Assembly: GCA_964386635.1 (NCBI GenBank)
Contig: CAYLRO010000003.1
Span: 42,963-106,962 of the forward strand
DNA from: Sabulitectum sp964386635
GTDB lineage: Bacteria; Fermentibacterota; Fermentibacteria; Fermentibacterales; JCC-6
Reading direction: 5' to 3'
Length of the DNA: 64,000 bases
Position 1 is the first letter of the stretch; every line of letters begins with the position of its first letter. The translations under genes and the position numbers were made by a program. The notes under the pieces are model-generated. The model was given only the letters and a program-made list of their open reading frames with translations. It had not been told where the DNA came from and ran no database searches. Below, piece after piece: positions 18,801 to 25,215 of this stretch.

Positions 18801-19918
18801 TAACACGAAGACACCAGCTGGAGAACGAGCTGAAACATTCTGAGAAGCTCAGATCTGTTGGAGAGCTTGCAGGTGGAATCGCCCACGATTTCAACAATCA
18901 GCTTATGGGTATTGTGGGATTCGCCGAGTGTCTTCGTCAGGAGGGCACTTCTCCTGAGGGTCTTGAGTATGTAAAGGGAATTCTGGGTTCAGCGGAGAGA
19001 GCCGGTGCTCTTGTCAGGCAGCTTCTGGCTTTCAGCAGGAAGGGTCTTTCACACATAGCCCCGTTTGACCTTCATCACCAGATAGATGAGGTCATTACTC
19101 TTCTCAAACGAAGCATTGATCGAAGAGTCGAGATCAGAAGAGATTTCCGAGCCTCAAATGCCATGATTCTGGGTGATGCCTCCGAGATGAACAATGCCAT
19201 TCTCAATCTGGCTCTTAATGCCAGAGATGCAATTAACGGAAGCGGTGAGATGATTTTTTATACCGGTGACAGGCAGGACGGCTATATGGAGTTTTCACTG
19301 ACTGATACCGGTAAAGGCATGACGCCTGACTTGATGGCAAAGGTCTTTGAACCTTTTTTTACCACCAAGACGCTGGGCAATGGAACGGGCATGGGGCTGC
19401 CAGCTGTATACGGCACTGTTGAAGCCCACAATGGAACGATTGACATGACTTCCACTCCCGGTGAGGGAACCAGAGTTACTATCTCTCTTCCTGTAACAAC
19501 CCGCAAAGCTCATGAAAACGATTTGGAGTTGATCACTGACAATATCCCAATGGAAGGGAAAGTTCTTCTGGTTGATGATGAGGAGATTGTCAGATCAGTT
19601 CTCTCTAAACTTGTGGAATCTCTGGGATTTGAAGTAGTCACTGCATCAGATGGTGTTCAGGCAGTTGATATTTTCAGGGAGCACAGAAACTCCATTAAGC
19701 TTGTTCTCATGGATATGACCATGCCCAGAAAGAACGGAATGGATGCCTTCATTGAAATGAGAGCAATGGATCCTTATGTCAAAGTGATAATACTTTCCGG
19801 TCACAGTGCTGAAAGCACTTCCAACGAAATGATCGGCCTTGGGGTTTGCAAAGTTCTTCAGAAACCCGTTATGCTGTCAGTTCTTTCCGATGCCATCAGA
19901 GAAACCGCGTTCAGCTGA
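15869..19918 (+). CDS. CheR-type methyltransferase / PAS / hybrid histidine kinase / receiver fusion
   Basis: A 1349-residue cytoplasmic signalling protein. In order: CheR methyltransferase (about 15-275); a long coiled coil of SNEEL repeats (about 450-510); three or four PAS-like regions (about 520-985); a HisKA dimerisation helix with GGIAHDFNNQLMG (phospho-His about residue 1004); an HATPase domain with NLALNARDAI, DTGKGM and GTGMGLPAV (about 1095-1210); and a receiver with VDDEE and LVLMDMTMP (about 1228-1345). The family usually has a CheB methylesterase at the front; here it is absent. The CheR SAM-binding motif reads AGCSNGMEAYS instead of GCSTGEE(P/A)YS. No chemoreceptor gene is near. 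Kinase and receiver residues look intact. Confidence 0.9.
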   Translation: MKNDKKSIPEGKFAPEDWEYLLLQMVNDRSGVDFGMYRMPTFRRRYLKRMKLIGAGDLRSFVKMLEDDPSQLDNLVKDLLIGVTSFFRDQPAFRVFRDSAVKQLFKRTDNANIRCWVAGCSNGMEAYSIAILMQSASEKLGGSYTIFATDVSRPAIVEASKGIYTSEQYETVPAEYRKYFSESGNSFKIKREIRANMVFSHHDILSDPPFANMDIVSCRNMMIYLKQKAQDVVLGRLNYSLSVGGFLFLGSGETPGRHNENLETVDSRWRIFRKTSETVISVEMFPFEKQQDDAFSVFGVTDGLRENEDELRVRSRTFTSCLEERFFPDCVFIDEDYRILFIHGDMNAYLSIPSGIPGGSLLQMLPGQLKSAIRAGVRRAKGRFRRIQCDTGSETTIYVSCISPLEMSGVFLIEFIRSDPDTGESIARIECSESDISILEEQIALLESDLATTRRELRSRSGELQASNEELQTSNEEIRSANEELISSNEELLASNEELQKVNRQLTVISDDMKNLHKSMDVGSLFLDNDFRIRRFNPMVSRFFKITRRDIGRSITDFNTMIERSSLETLLETVRNVSSSGDAIEISLTTEIPGFWLAKVSPYRSSEGVVQGTVITFVDVTVLREGELSLARSERKFRGLFNGFPMGALLVSHEEGSETFEILDRNPAFQLLCARSADLSSNRDFARGIVQETALFEFTHLNRDYRCQVFKTADFAQSLCVTVRDVSEMNRAADEKAKLEKRLHEAQLLAGMGLWEYNRTERTLRLSEEAAELFGMDSGGPLPLEEFNSRINDFKEFLASTRESLKKTGTYSGTVSGLDMGTTGRRYFKVSCYILTEDKGNTVYGYALDVTSEVLGERILKQANEKLAETQRIARIGLIEMEWNSSCTMHRERFSSSAIQVLKLKEGDQADIFSSCMEEDLAFSVVQKLRKCACGDQQLSLDIPMKNGEGENVFIQIIARLKETEEDRKVLTLVIMDITRRHQLENELKHSEKLRSVGELAGGIAHDFNNQLMGIVGFAECLRQEGTSPEGLEYVKGILGSAERAGALVRQLLAFSRKGLSHIAPFDLHHQIDEVITLLKRSIDRRVEIRRDFRASNAMILGDASEMNNAILNLALNARDAINGSGEMIFYTGDRQDGYMEFSLTDTGKGMTPDLMAKVFEPFFTTKTLGNGTGMGLPAVYGTVEAHNGTIDMTSTPGEGTRVTISLPVTTRKAHENDLELITDNIPMEGKVLLVDDEEIVRSVLSKLVESLGFEVVTASDGVQAVDIFREHRNSIKLVLMDMTMPRKNGMDAFIEMRAMDPYVKVIILSGHSAESTSNEMIGLGVCKVLQKPVMLSVLSDAIRETAFS

Positions 19919-21001
19919 TCAGATAACCAGCTTTTCGGTGTACTTGTTATTCATCAGTCTTATGAGAGCTGAGTAACTGATCTTGAATCTCATGAAATCT
20001 CCCACATTCAGATTGGAGTCGGCGCTTCCAACGTTGAGAACTGTGAGATCGCTGCTTGCTCCTGCAATTTCATACTCACTGTTTACCGGGGTGAGCCCTG
20101 CTATGTTGGTGTCCAGCTCTCCTATAGTAACAACTGCCCTGTAGCCCCTTTCACCAGGTGCATACTGCTTCTGTTCACCGGGAGAGTTTGAGTTGAAGGG
20201 CTGGAGTTCATCGTGTATCTCGCCGGTGGGAGCCAGATTCTTCTTTTTTATCTCAACAACTCCAGCTTCCAGAATGAATCCGTCATCACGGAGTCCTGCA
20301 AGGATCCCGCCATTTATAAGGTCGTTACCCAGAAGGATGGATTCACCTATCCTGAAGTGGTTAACCTGTCTGGGCACCAGACCCTGAATGAGGAAGGGGA
20401 GGCTTGCGCTGGACCCTGCGGATAACAGCGGTATCTTCCTGTTGAATTTCAGCTCGAGAAGTTCCTTGTAAAGAACCAGCTGCATAAGCTGGTCCATTCC
20501 CGGTACAGTTCCCGAGAGGCAGCCCAGGTTGGTTCCAATTCCTATGATCTTGATGTTATTGAGATTAAAAACGTCATTGTACATCTCAACAAGTGTACCG
20601 GGAAGAATGCCCTCGCGAAGGTCTCCAAGTTCTATCATAAGGAGAATCCCGTGCTTGACTCCTGCTTTCTCGGCTACCTTGTTTATCTCCTTCACTGTTC
20701 CCAGTTCTGTGTTCAGAGATACGTCAGAGTACCTGACTACATCATTGAGCTCATCCGGATGAGGAGGTTTCAGGTACCATCTCTCAGCTTCCACGCCGGA
20801 TTTTGATATTGCTATCAGGTTTTCCAGTCTGGAGTCGGCAATTGATTTAATGCCTCCATCCACCAGGCTCTTAACCGCTTCTGTATGACCGCAGAGAGCT
20901 TTTACAACCACTGTAAGCGAGCTGTCGTGCATTCCGATAAGTCTTTTTATGTAGCCGAAGTTGTGAAGAATGGCCTCTGTGTTTATCAGAAGTCTATTCA
21001 T
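19919..21001 (-). CDS. PLP-dependent alanine/ornithine racemase-like protein
   Basis: A 360-residue fold-type III PLP enzyme. The N-terminus NRLLINTEAILHNF and VVVKALCGH, with Lys34 as the likely Schiff-base lysine, match the branch containing clostridial ornithine racemase (Orr). LLSAGSSASLPFL and HFRIGESILLGND are the phosphate-binding and C-terminal barrel landmarks. It probably racemises an amino acid for D-amino-acid supply or amino acid fermentation; the substrate is not certain. It overlaps the upstream acetyltransferase gene by 8 bases. It converges with the kinase gene with no gap. Confidence 0.82.
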   Translation of the reverse strand: MNRLLINTEAILHNFGYIKRLIGMHDSSLTVVVKALCGHTEAVKSLVDGGIKSIADSRLENLIAISKSGVEAERWYLKPPHPDELNDVVRYSDVSLNTELGTVKEINKVAEKAGVKHGILLMIELGDLREGILPGTLVEMYNDVFNLNNIKIIGIGTNLGCLSGTVPGMDQLMQLVLYKELLELKFNRKIPLLSAGSSASLPFLIQGLVPRQVNHFRIGESILLGNDLINGGILAGLRDDGFILEAGVVEIKKKNLAPTGEIHDELQPFNSNSPGEQKQYAPGERGYRAVVTIGELDTNIAGLTPVNSEYEIAGASSDLTVLNVGSADSNLNVGDFMRFKISYSALIRLMNNKYTEKLVI

Positions 21002-21440
21002 TGGAGTACCTCATGTCAGCGTATTTGGACTTGAAGCCCATACGCTGGTAAAGGTGTTTTGCCGGATTATCGTATTCCACATGGAGTTTCACATCTCCAT
21101 TGCACAGTTTCAGTGCTTTTTTCAGCAACTTTGTTCCTGTTCCCCTGCCCCGTCTGTTGCTGTCAACAGCAATGTACAGAAGAAGATTCTCCGGCACATA
21201 ACCGGACATGTTGGTTTTCAGCATTACAAGAATTCCTGCAATTTCATTTTCTTCCATGGCAGCAAGGATGAATCCTCCACGGTTTCCGCTTCTGTCCATT
21301 GCGTAGTTTATGCCGCTTAGTATGTCAGGGATGGTATCCTCGAACGGAATAAGCATCTCATGGAGTTTTTCTGCGAAATCATCCGGTGTTGCAATCTTCT
21401 CAAGTTCTGTAACGGAGTTTATGGTCTCGATCGATATCAT
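20994..21440 (-). CDS. GNAT-family N-acetyltransferase
   Basis: A 148-residue GNAT protein. The acetyl-CoA binding loop is visible in LLLYIAVDSNRRGRGTGTKL (R/Q-x-x-G-x-G/A motif as RRGRGTG), followed by LHVEYDNPAKHLYQRMGFK, the usual end of the fold. ATG 21438-21440 was chosen because AGAAGGA lies 10 bases upstream; ATG 21459-21461 adds seven residues but has no ribosome site. It forms a two-gene unit with the racemase. The acceptor is unknown. Confidence 0.82.
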   Translation of the reverse strand: MISIETINSVTELEKIATPDDFAEKLHEMLIPFEDTIPDILSGINYAMDRSGNRGGFILAAMEENEIAGILVMLKTNMSGYVPENLLLYIAVDSNRRGRGTGTKLLKKALKLCNGDVKLHVEYDNPAKHLYQRMGFKSKYADMRYSNE

Positions 21441-21476
21441 CGTATACACGTCCTTCTGCATTCATTTGTAAGCCGT

Positions 21477-21504
21477 AATATATTAGTCTATTACGATAAG
21501 TCAA
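21477..21504 (-). promoter_or_regulatory. Candidate promoter for the acetyltransferase-racemase pair, in AT-rich gap
   Basis: On the minus strand TTGACT (21499-21504), a 16-base spacer and TATATT (21477-21482) precede the acetyltransferase. A second TTGACA lies further upstream at 21565-21570 without a good -10 box. The gap 21441-21633 is markedly AT-rich; I see no gene in it. A weak 5-bp inverted repeat (TACAC and GTGTA) lies near 21589-21605. Confidence 0.45.
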
Positions 21505-21633
21505 CAGAATAAGTAATATATGTAATTATATAACAGAAGAAAATAAAAATTCTTTACATAATGTTGTCAATTATATTATAATGATATACTACACGCTTAA
21601 GTGTATTTATTATCCAGATAGTATAGTCTGATA

Positions 21634-22308
21634 TCAGCCATTAGTAAGCATGTCTGCTACAGCTTTGATATGATGGGAAGGCGTAACCACATAAACAGTG
21701 TCCGCTTCTTCCAGTTCAGTGTCTCCTCTGGGAACAACGAATGCTTCAGTGCCTACTCTGTAAATCCCTGCAAGGATTGCTTCCCGAGGGAAATTCCTTC
21801 GTCCGGCCAGCTGGGTTACGGTTTTTCCCACAGCCCAGGCTTTGTGATCCACAACCACCGCGTACATCTCTGCAGCTCCTCCGGCCAGGCTCATAACTCT
21901 CTTTACCCGCGGCTGTTCAATTTCGGTCATGACCTGGTTTATAAGAAGGTCTGCCACTCTCAACACACTGCTTACACCGCTTAGTTTGTATGCATCGGCG
22001 TATCCGGGATTCCGCATTCTGGCAAGTATTCTCTTCACACCCATACTCCTGGCAATAATCGCCGACGCAATGTTGTCTGCATCACTTCGCATAAGGCATA
22101 CAAGAACATCAGCTTTTCTGATTCCCGCATCTTCAAGTATCTCCAGATGTGTGGCGTTGCCGTTCACAGATTCAATGCCTGTTTCCGAGTAAAGCATTCT
22201 GCACACATCGTGGTCCTTGTCGATCACAACAACGTCGTGCCGATTACCCATAAGCTGAGAGGAAACTTTTCTGCCTACTGTTCCTGCACCTGCCACAATG
22301 ATGAACAT
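21634..22308 (-). CDS. trkA: Potassium uptake regulatory subunit TrkA/KtrA-like (RCK domain)
   Basis: A 224-residue peripheral membrane protein that gates the TrkH potassium channel. Residues 1-130 are an RCK-N Rossmann domain with the dinucleotide motif GAGTVGRKVS, the acidic residue at VVVIDKD that binds the adenosine ribose, and VNGNATHLEIL. Residues about 140-224 form the RCK-C ligand-binding domain. It has a single RCK unit, as in KtrA, rather than the tandem E. coli TrkA. It follows trkH with a 2-base gap. Confidence 0.9.
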   Translation of the reverse strand: MFIIVAGAGTVGRKVSSQLMGNRHDVVVIDKDHDVCRMLYSETGIESVNGNATHLEILEDAGIRKADVLVCLMRSDADNIASAIIARSMGVKRILARMRNPGYADAYKLSGVSSVLRVADLLINQVMTEIEQPRVKRVMSLAGGAAEMYAVVVDHKAWAVGKTVTQLAGRRNFPREAILAGIYRVGTEAFVVPRGDTELEEADTVYVVTPSHHIKAVADMLTNG

Positions 22309-22310
22309 TT

Positions 22311-23774
22311 TTACCTCCAGGCCTTTCTACTGAAGAGAAGCATAAGTGGAAGGATCTCCAGTCTTCCTGCCAGCATACCGGCAATGTAAGTTATTTTTAC
22401 TCCCCAGTGCAGTTCCATCAACTGATCCTGAGTCATGAAACAGGGGCCTATGTTACCAAGAGCGCTGAACATACCGCTTGCTGCTGTGATTGCATCCATT
22501 TCCGGAGCAAGGAGGGAAGTGATCAGGGTGCCTGCTGCAAGAAAGATCAGCCAGAGGAAGAGAATGGTAACAATTCTTCCAAGTTCGCTCCTTCCCAGAA
22601 GTGTTCCCTGGAATCTTGTACCGGTAATGGCCCGGTCAGCTCTGAAGATCTTTTTTACCTCATTTGAGGCAACCTTGATAAGGATTGATATCCGCAGTAC
22701 CTTGAATCCGCCTGCCGTGGACCCTGCACATCCCCCTATCACCATCATTATAAGAAACATCTGCCTGGCAGCCGGTCCGAAAAAAGGGCTGTACAGGTTT
22801 TCTGTTCCGAAACCGGTTGTTGTTGTAATGGATGCAACCTGAAACAGATCCTTCCTGAAAATGCTTTCTATTGAACCTGCCTGAATCCTTCCGGTAATTA
22901 GCTGCTCTGCAAAGATCACCACTACAAATCCAGCAATAAGAAACCACCAGAGTTTGACCTCGGATCCGTTCCACAAAGGCTTTAACCCTCTGGATTGAAA
23001 CACCCTGTAATGAACAAGAAAACTGGTGCCTCCGGCAATCATACCTGCTGCAATGATGTACTCAATAAGTATGAAGTTTCCCGTTCCAGTTGCTGCGTAC
23101 CAGCCTATCGAGCTGTCATGAGGGCTGAAGCCGCCTGTGGCTATAGTTGTCATTCCGTGATTGATGCTGTCGAAGAGACTCATCCCGGACAGGTTCAGCC
23201 CCAGCGCTACAGCAGCTGTTAACAAAAAATAAATAGACCATAATACCTTTACAGTGTGGACAAGTCCCGGAACAGGCCTTCCTGAAGATATCTTGTGACT
23301 CTCGGCCACCATGAGTCTGTGAGCGCCGGGAACCTGGGATGCCACAGCCAGAAAGAATGTGAGGATACCCAGGCCTCCAACCCACTCGGTGATGCTTCGC
23401 CAGAGGATGATTGACCAGGGCATACTGTCCAGGCCATTGAACATGGTAATACCTGTTGTGGTAAAACCGCTCATTGTCTCGAAAAAACAGTCCAACCATC
23501 CGTATCCGGTTACAAGAAAAAAAGGAATTGCTCCTGCCAGGGAGATGACAACCCAGGAAAAAGTGCAGATAAGCATTGCCTGTGCATTTGATGGCGGTCG
23601 TTTGTCCCGAAGGAAATACAGCAGCAAACCGACAACTGTTGATCCAACTGCTGTGAAAAAAAACGGGCCAATGCACTGGTATTCATGCTTTAGCATGGCC
23701 AGTGCCAGTGGAAACAGCAGTATTGGTCCCAGAATAAGGAGAATTCTCCCGATGAATCCAGTTATAATTCTCAT
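22311..23774 (-). CDS. trkH: Potassium uptake channel subunit TrkH
   Basis: A 487-residue polytopic membrane protein. The four pore-loop repeats can be read in order: FTTTGIT, TIATGGFS, TTTTGFGTEN and SALGNIGP, with a conserved Gly in each selectivity filter. Other landmarks are SITEWVGGLGIL and GGCAGSTAGGFKVLR. It pairs with the downstream trkA in a two-gene operon and imports K+. The length is typical of TrkH. Confidence 0.93.
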   Translation of the reverse strand: MRIITGFIGRILLILGPILLFPLALAMLKHEYQCIGPFFFTAVGSTVVGLLLYFLRDKRPPSNAQAMLICTFSWVVISLAGAIPFFLVTGYGWLDCFFETMSGFTTTGITMFNGLDSMPWSIILWRSITEWVGGLGILTFFLAVASQVPGAHRLMVAESHKISSGRPVPGLVHTVKVLWSIYFLLTAAVALGLNLSGMSLFDSINHGMTTIATGGFSPHDSSIGWYAATGTGNFILIEYIIAAGMIAGGTSFLVHYRVFQSRGLKPLWNGSEVKLWWFLIAGFVVVIFAEQLITGRIQAGSIESIFRKDLFQVASITTTTGFGTENLYSPFFGPAARQMFLIMMVIGGCAGSTAGGFKVLRISILIKVASNEVKKIFRADRAITGTRFQGTLLGRSELGRIVTILFLWLIFLAAGTLITSLLAPEMDAITAASGMFSALGNIGPCFMTQDQLMELHWGVKITYIAGMLAGRLEILPLMLLFSRKAWR

Positions 23775-23839
23775 GCCCTGTTATGCAAAATGCGCAAAAA
23801 AAAAGAAAGTGTAACATTTCATCCATTAGCTCTGTCCTT

Positions 23840-23859
23840 TTTCTGTAAACAAACAGAAA
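23840..23859 (+). promoter_or_regulatory. Inverted repeat over the ribosome binding site of the DUF6249 gene
   Basis: TTTCTGT (23840-23846) and ACAGAAA (23853-23859) can form a 7-bp hairpin with a 6-base loop. The right arm runs into the AGAAAGGA ribosome site, 7 bases before ATG 23870. It could dampen translation of the sigma operon. Confidence 0.35.
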
Positions 23860-23869
23860 GGAATAAGAA

Positions 23870-24268
23870 ATGGGCAGTCTGATACCAATCGTGGCCATCA
23901 CTTCATCCATAGGCATCCCGGCAGTTGTGATAATCATTCTTGTGTACCTCAGTCACAGGAAGAAGCTCGCAAGAATTGATCTGATCGAGAAGGCTTTGAA
24001 AACCGATACTCCTCCCGATGTTCTTGAACAGCTTATTCAGACCATCAATGAAGACGAACGGAAAAAATCAGCACCGCCGAAGGAAAGGAATCTTATTCAT
24101 GCTACACTACTGCTGGCTCTTGGAATAAGTTTCTTTGCTCTGAGATTCATCCTTGGCGGAACAGACGTGCAGGGACTTCTTGCCACAGGAGCCATTCTTT
24201 TCATGCTGGGTCTTGCAAAGCTGGTGATTGCATTCCTGATTATCGGAAAAACCTCTGAGAAGCCGTGA
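23870..24268 (+). CDS. DUF6249-like membrane protein
   Basis: A 132-residue protein with an N-terminal hydrophobic helix (about 5-27), a charged segment containing IEKALKTDTPPDVLEQLI, and two C-terminal helices (about 78-128). The layout matches DUF6249, a family seen next to ECF sigma factors. It overlaps the sigma gene by 4 bases, so it likely takes part in controlling or sensing for that sigma. An inverted repeat at 23840-23859 covers part of its ribosome site. Confidence 0.7.
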   Translation: MGSLIPIVAITSSIGIPAVVIIILVYLSHRKKLARIDLIEKALKTDTPPDVLEQLIQTINEDERKKSAPPKERNLIHATLLLALGISFFALRFILGGTDVQGLLATGAILFMLGLAKLVIAFLIIGKTSEKP

Positions 24269-24813
24269 GAGAAGAAGACGGTAAGCTTGTGGAAGCAGCA
24301 ATGAAAGGTAACCGTGACGCCTATGGTATGCTGGTGAGGAACTATACGGGTTTCGTATACAGTATGGCCTATAGAATGACCGGGGATCACCACCACGCTG
24401 AGGATATCTGCCAGGACGTGTTTCTTAAAGGATGGCTGAAGTTGAGCAACTTGAAGGAATTAAAGGCATTTCCCGGATGGATATCTACTATAGCAAGACG
24501 AACCTGCCTGAATGCCATGGAGAAGAAGAACCGCAAAATGGAACTGGGAGAGGAGGAGGCAGTGCTTGTGAACCTTAATCCCACAATGCCCTCCTCCTGG
24601 GACCAGTCAAGGTGTATCCTGGAAAAAGCCATTGCCAAACTTGCCCCGCAGGAAAGGGAACTGATTACCCTTTGCTATTTCCAGGAATTGAATTCAGCTG
24701 AGGTTGCTGAGGTGATGGGTATTCCTCCTGGAACTATCAGGGTTTATCTTCACAGAGCAAGATTGAAACTGAAAGACCTGCTGGAGGGGAGTAAAGATGA
24801 ACTCCTGGGGTAA
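24265..24813 (+). CDS. ECF-type RNA polymerase sigma factor
   Basis: A 182-residue sigma-70 family protein with only regions 2 and 4. Region 2 is visible in YSMAYRMTGDHHHAEDICQD and FPGWISTIARRTCLN; region 4 in LAPQERELITL and IPPGTIRVYLHRARLKLKDL, a helix-turn-helix that reads the -35 element. It starts at GTG, overlapping the DUF6249 stop, and its 3' end overlaps the next gene by 17 bases. The regulon is unknown. Confidence 0.9.
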   Translation: MREEDGKLVEAAMKGNRDAYGMLVRNYTGFVYSMAYRMTGDHHHAEDICQDVFLKGWLKLSNLKELKAFPGWISTIARRTCLNAMEKKNRKMELGEEEAVLVNLNPTMPSSWDQSRCILEKAIAKLAPQERELITLCYFQELNSAEVAEVMGIPPGTIRVYLHRARLKLKDLLEGSKDELLG

Positions 24814-25171
24814 TGACAAACTTGAGAAGCGCATTGATGAACTGCTTTCATCCAGTGTGTGTACAGGAGCAGAACCATCGGGTTTCAGAGTAAGTCTGAT
24901 TCCGCTGCGGCCTGCATTCCCATGGTATAAAGTCGCCTATGTTCTTATTGCAGCAGTAGTGCTGGGTTTCTTCATGGTTCAGTGGTTCCAGATGCAGAAA
25001 CTGGAGACAGGCAACTACGATTCAATATTTACAGCGGAATCAGTATCCGGCCTTTTCTCAGGAATAAATTCCAGTGAACTGGTTTCCATTGTGGCTATTG
25101 TAATAGGTCTTGGCGGCACACTTGTAGCTTTTCTCTCTGAAAGAAACAGGGTCTTGCACCGTATGCTATAA
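24797..25171 (+). CDS. Small membrane protein, candidate anti-sigma factor
   Basis: A 124-residue protein with a short N-terminal cytoplasmic region (NDKLEKRIDELLSS), one hydrophobic helix at about 44-62 and another at about 95-112. It has no zinc-finger HxxxCxxC motif. Its position directly after, and overlapping, an ECF sigma gene is that of an anti-sigma factor. That function is inferred from context only. Confidence 0.55.
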   Translation: MNSWGNDKLEKRIDELLSSSVCTGAEPSGFRVSLIPLRPAFPWYKVAYVLIAAVVLGFFMVQWFQMQKLETGNYDSIFTAESVSGLFSGINSSELVSIVAIVIGLGGTLVAFLSERNRVLHRML

Positions 25172-25173
25172 TT
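25165..25173 (+). promoter_or_regulatory. Extended -10 promoter for the S9 peptidase
   Basis: A TGC-TATAAT extended -10 box at 25165-25173 overlaps the stop codon of the preceding gene. There is no clear -35 box at 16-18 bases. The start ATG follows at 25216. Confidence 0.5.
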
Positions 25174-25215
25174 GCATACACAGCATTTGAAACCAAGTTT
25201 CAACAGGGAGTATCT

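Noticed and set aside
21589..21605. TACAC-GTGTA inverted repeat as a terminator
   Set aside because: A 5-bp stem without a T-run on the useful strand; too weak to annotate alone.
23116..23676. A 186-codon minus-strand frame inside trkH in another reading frame
   Set aside because: Same-strand shadow of trkH, whose four pore loops read correctly in the main frame.
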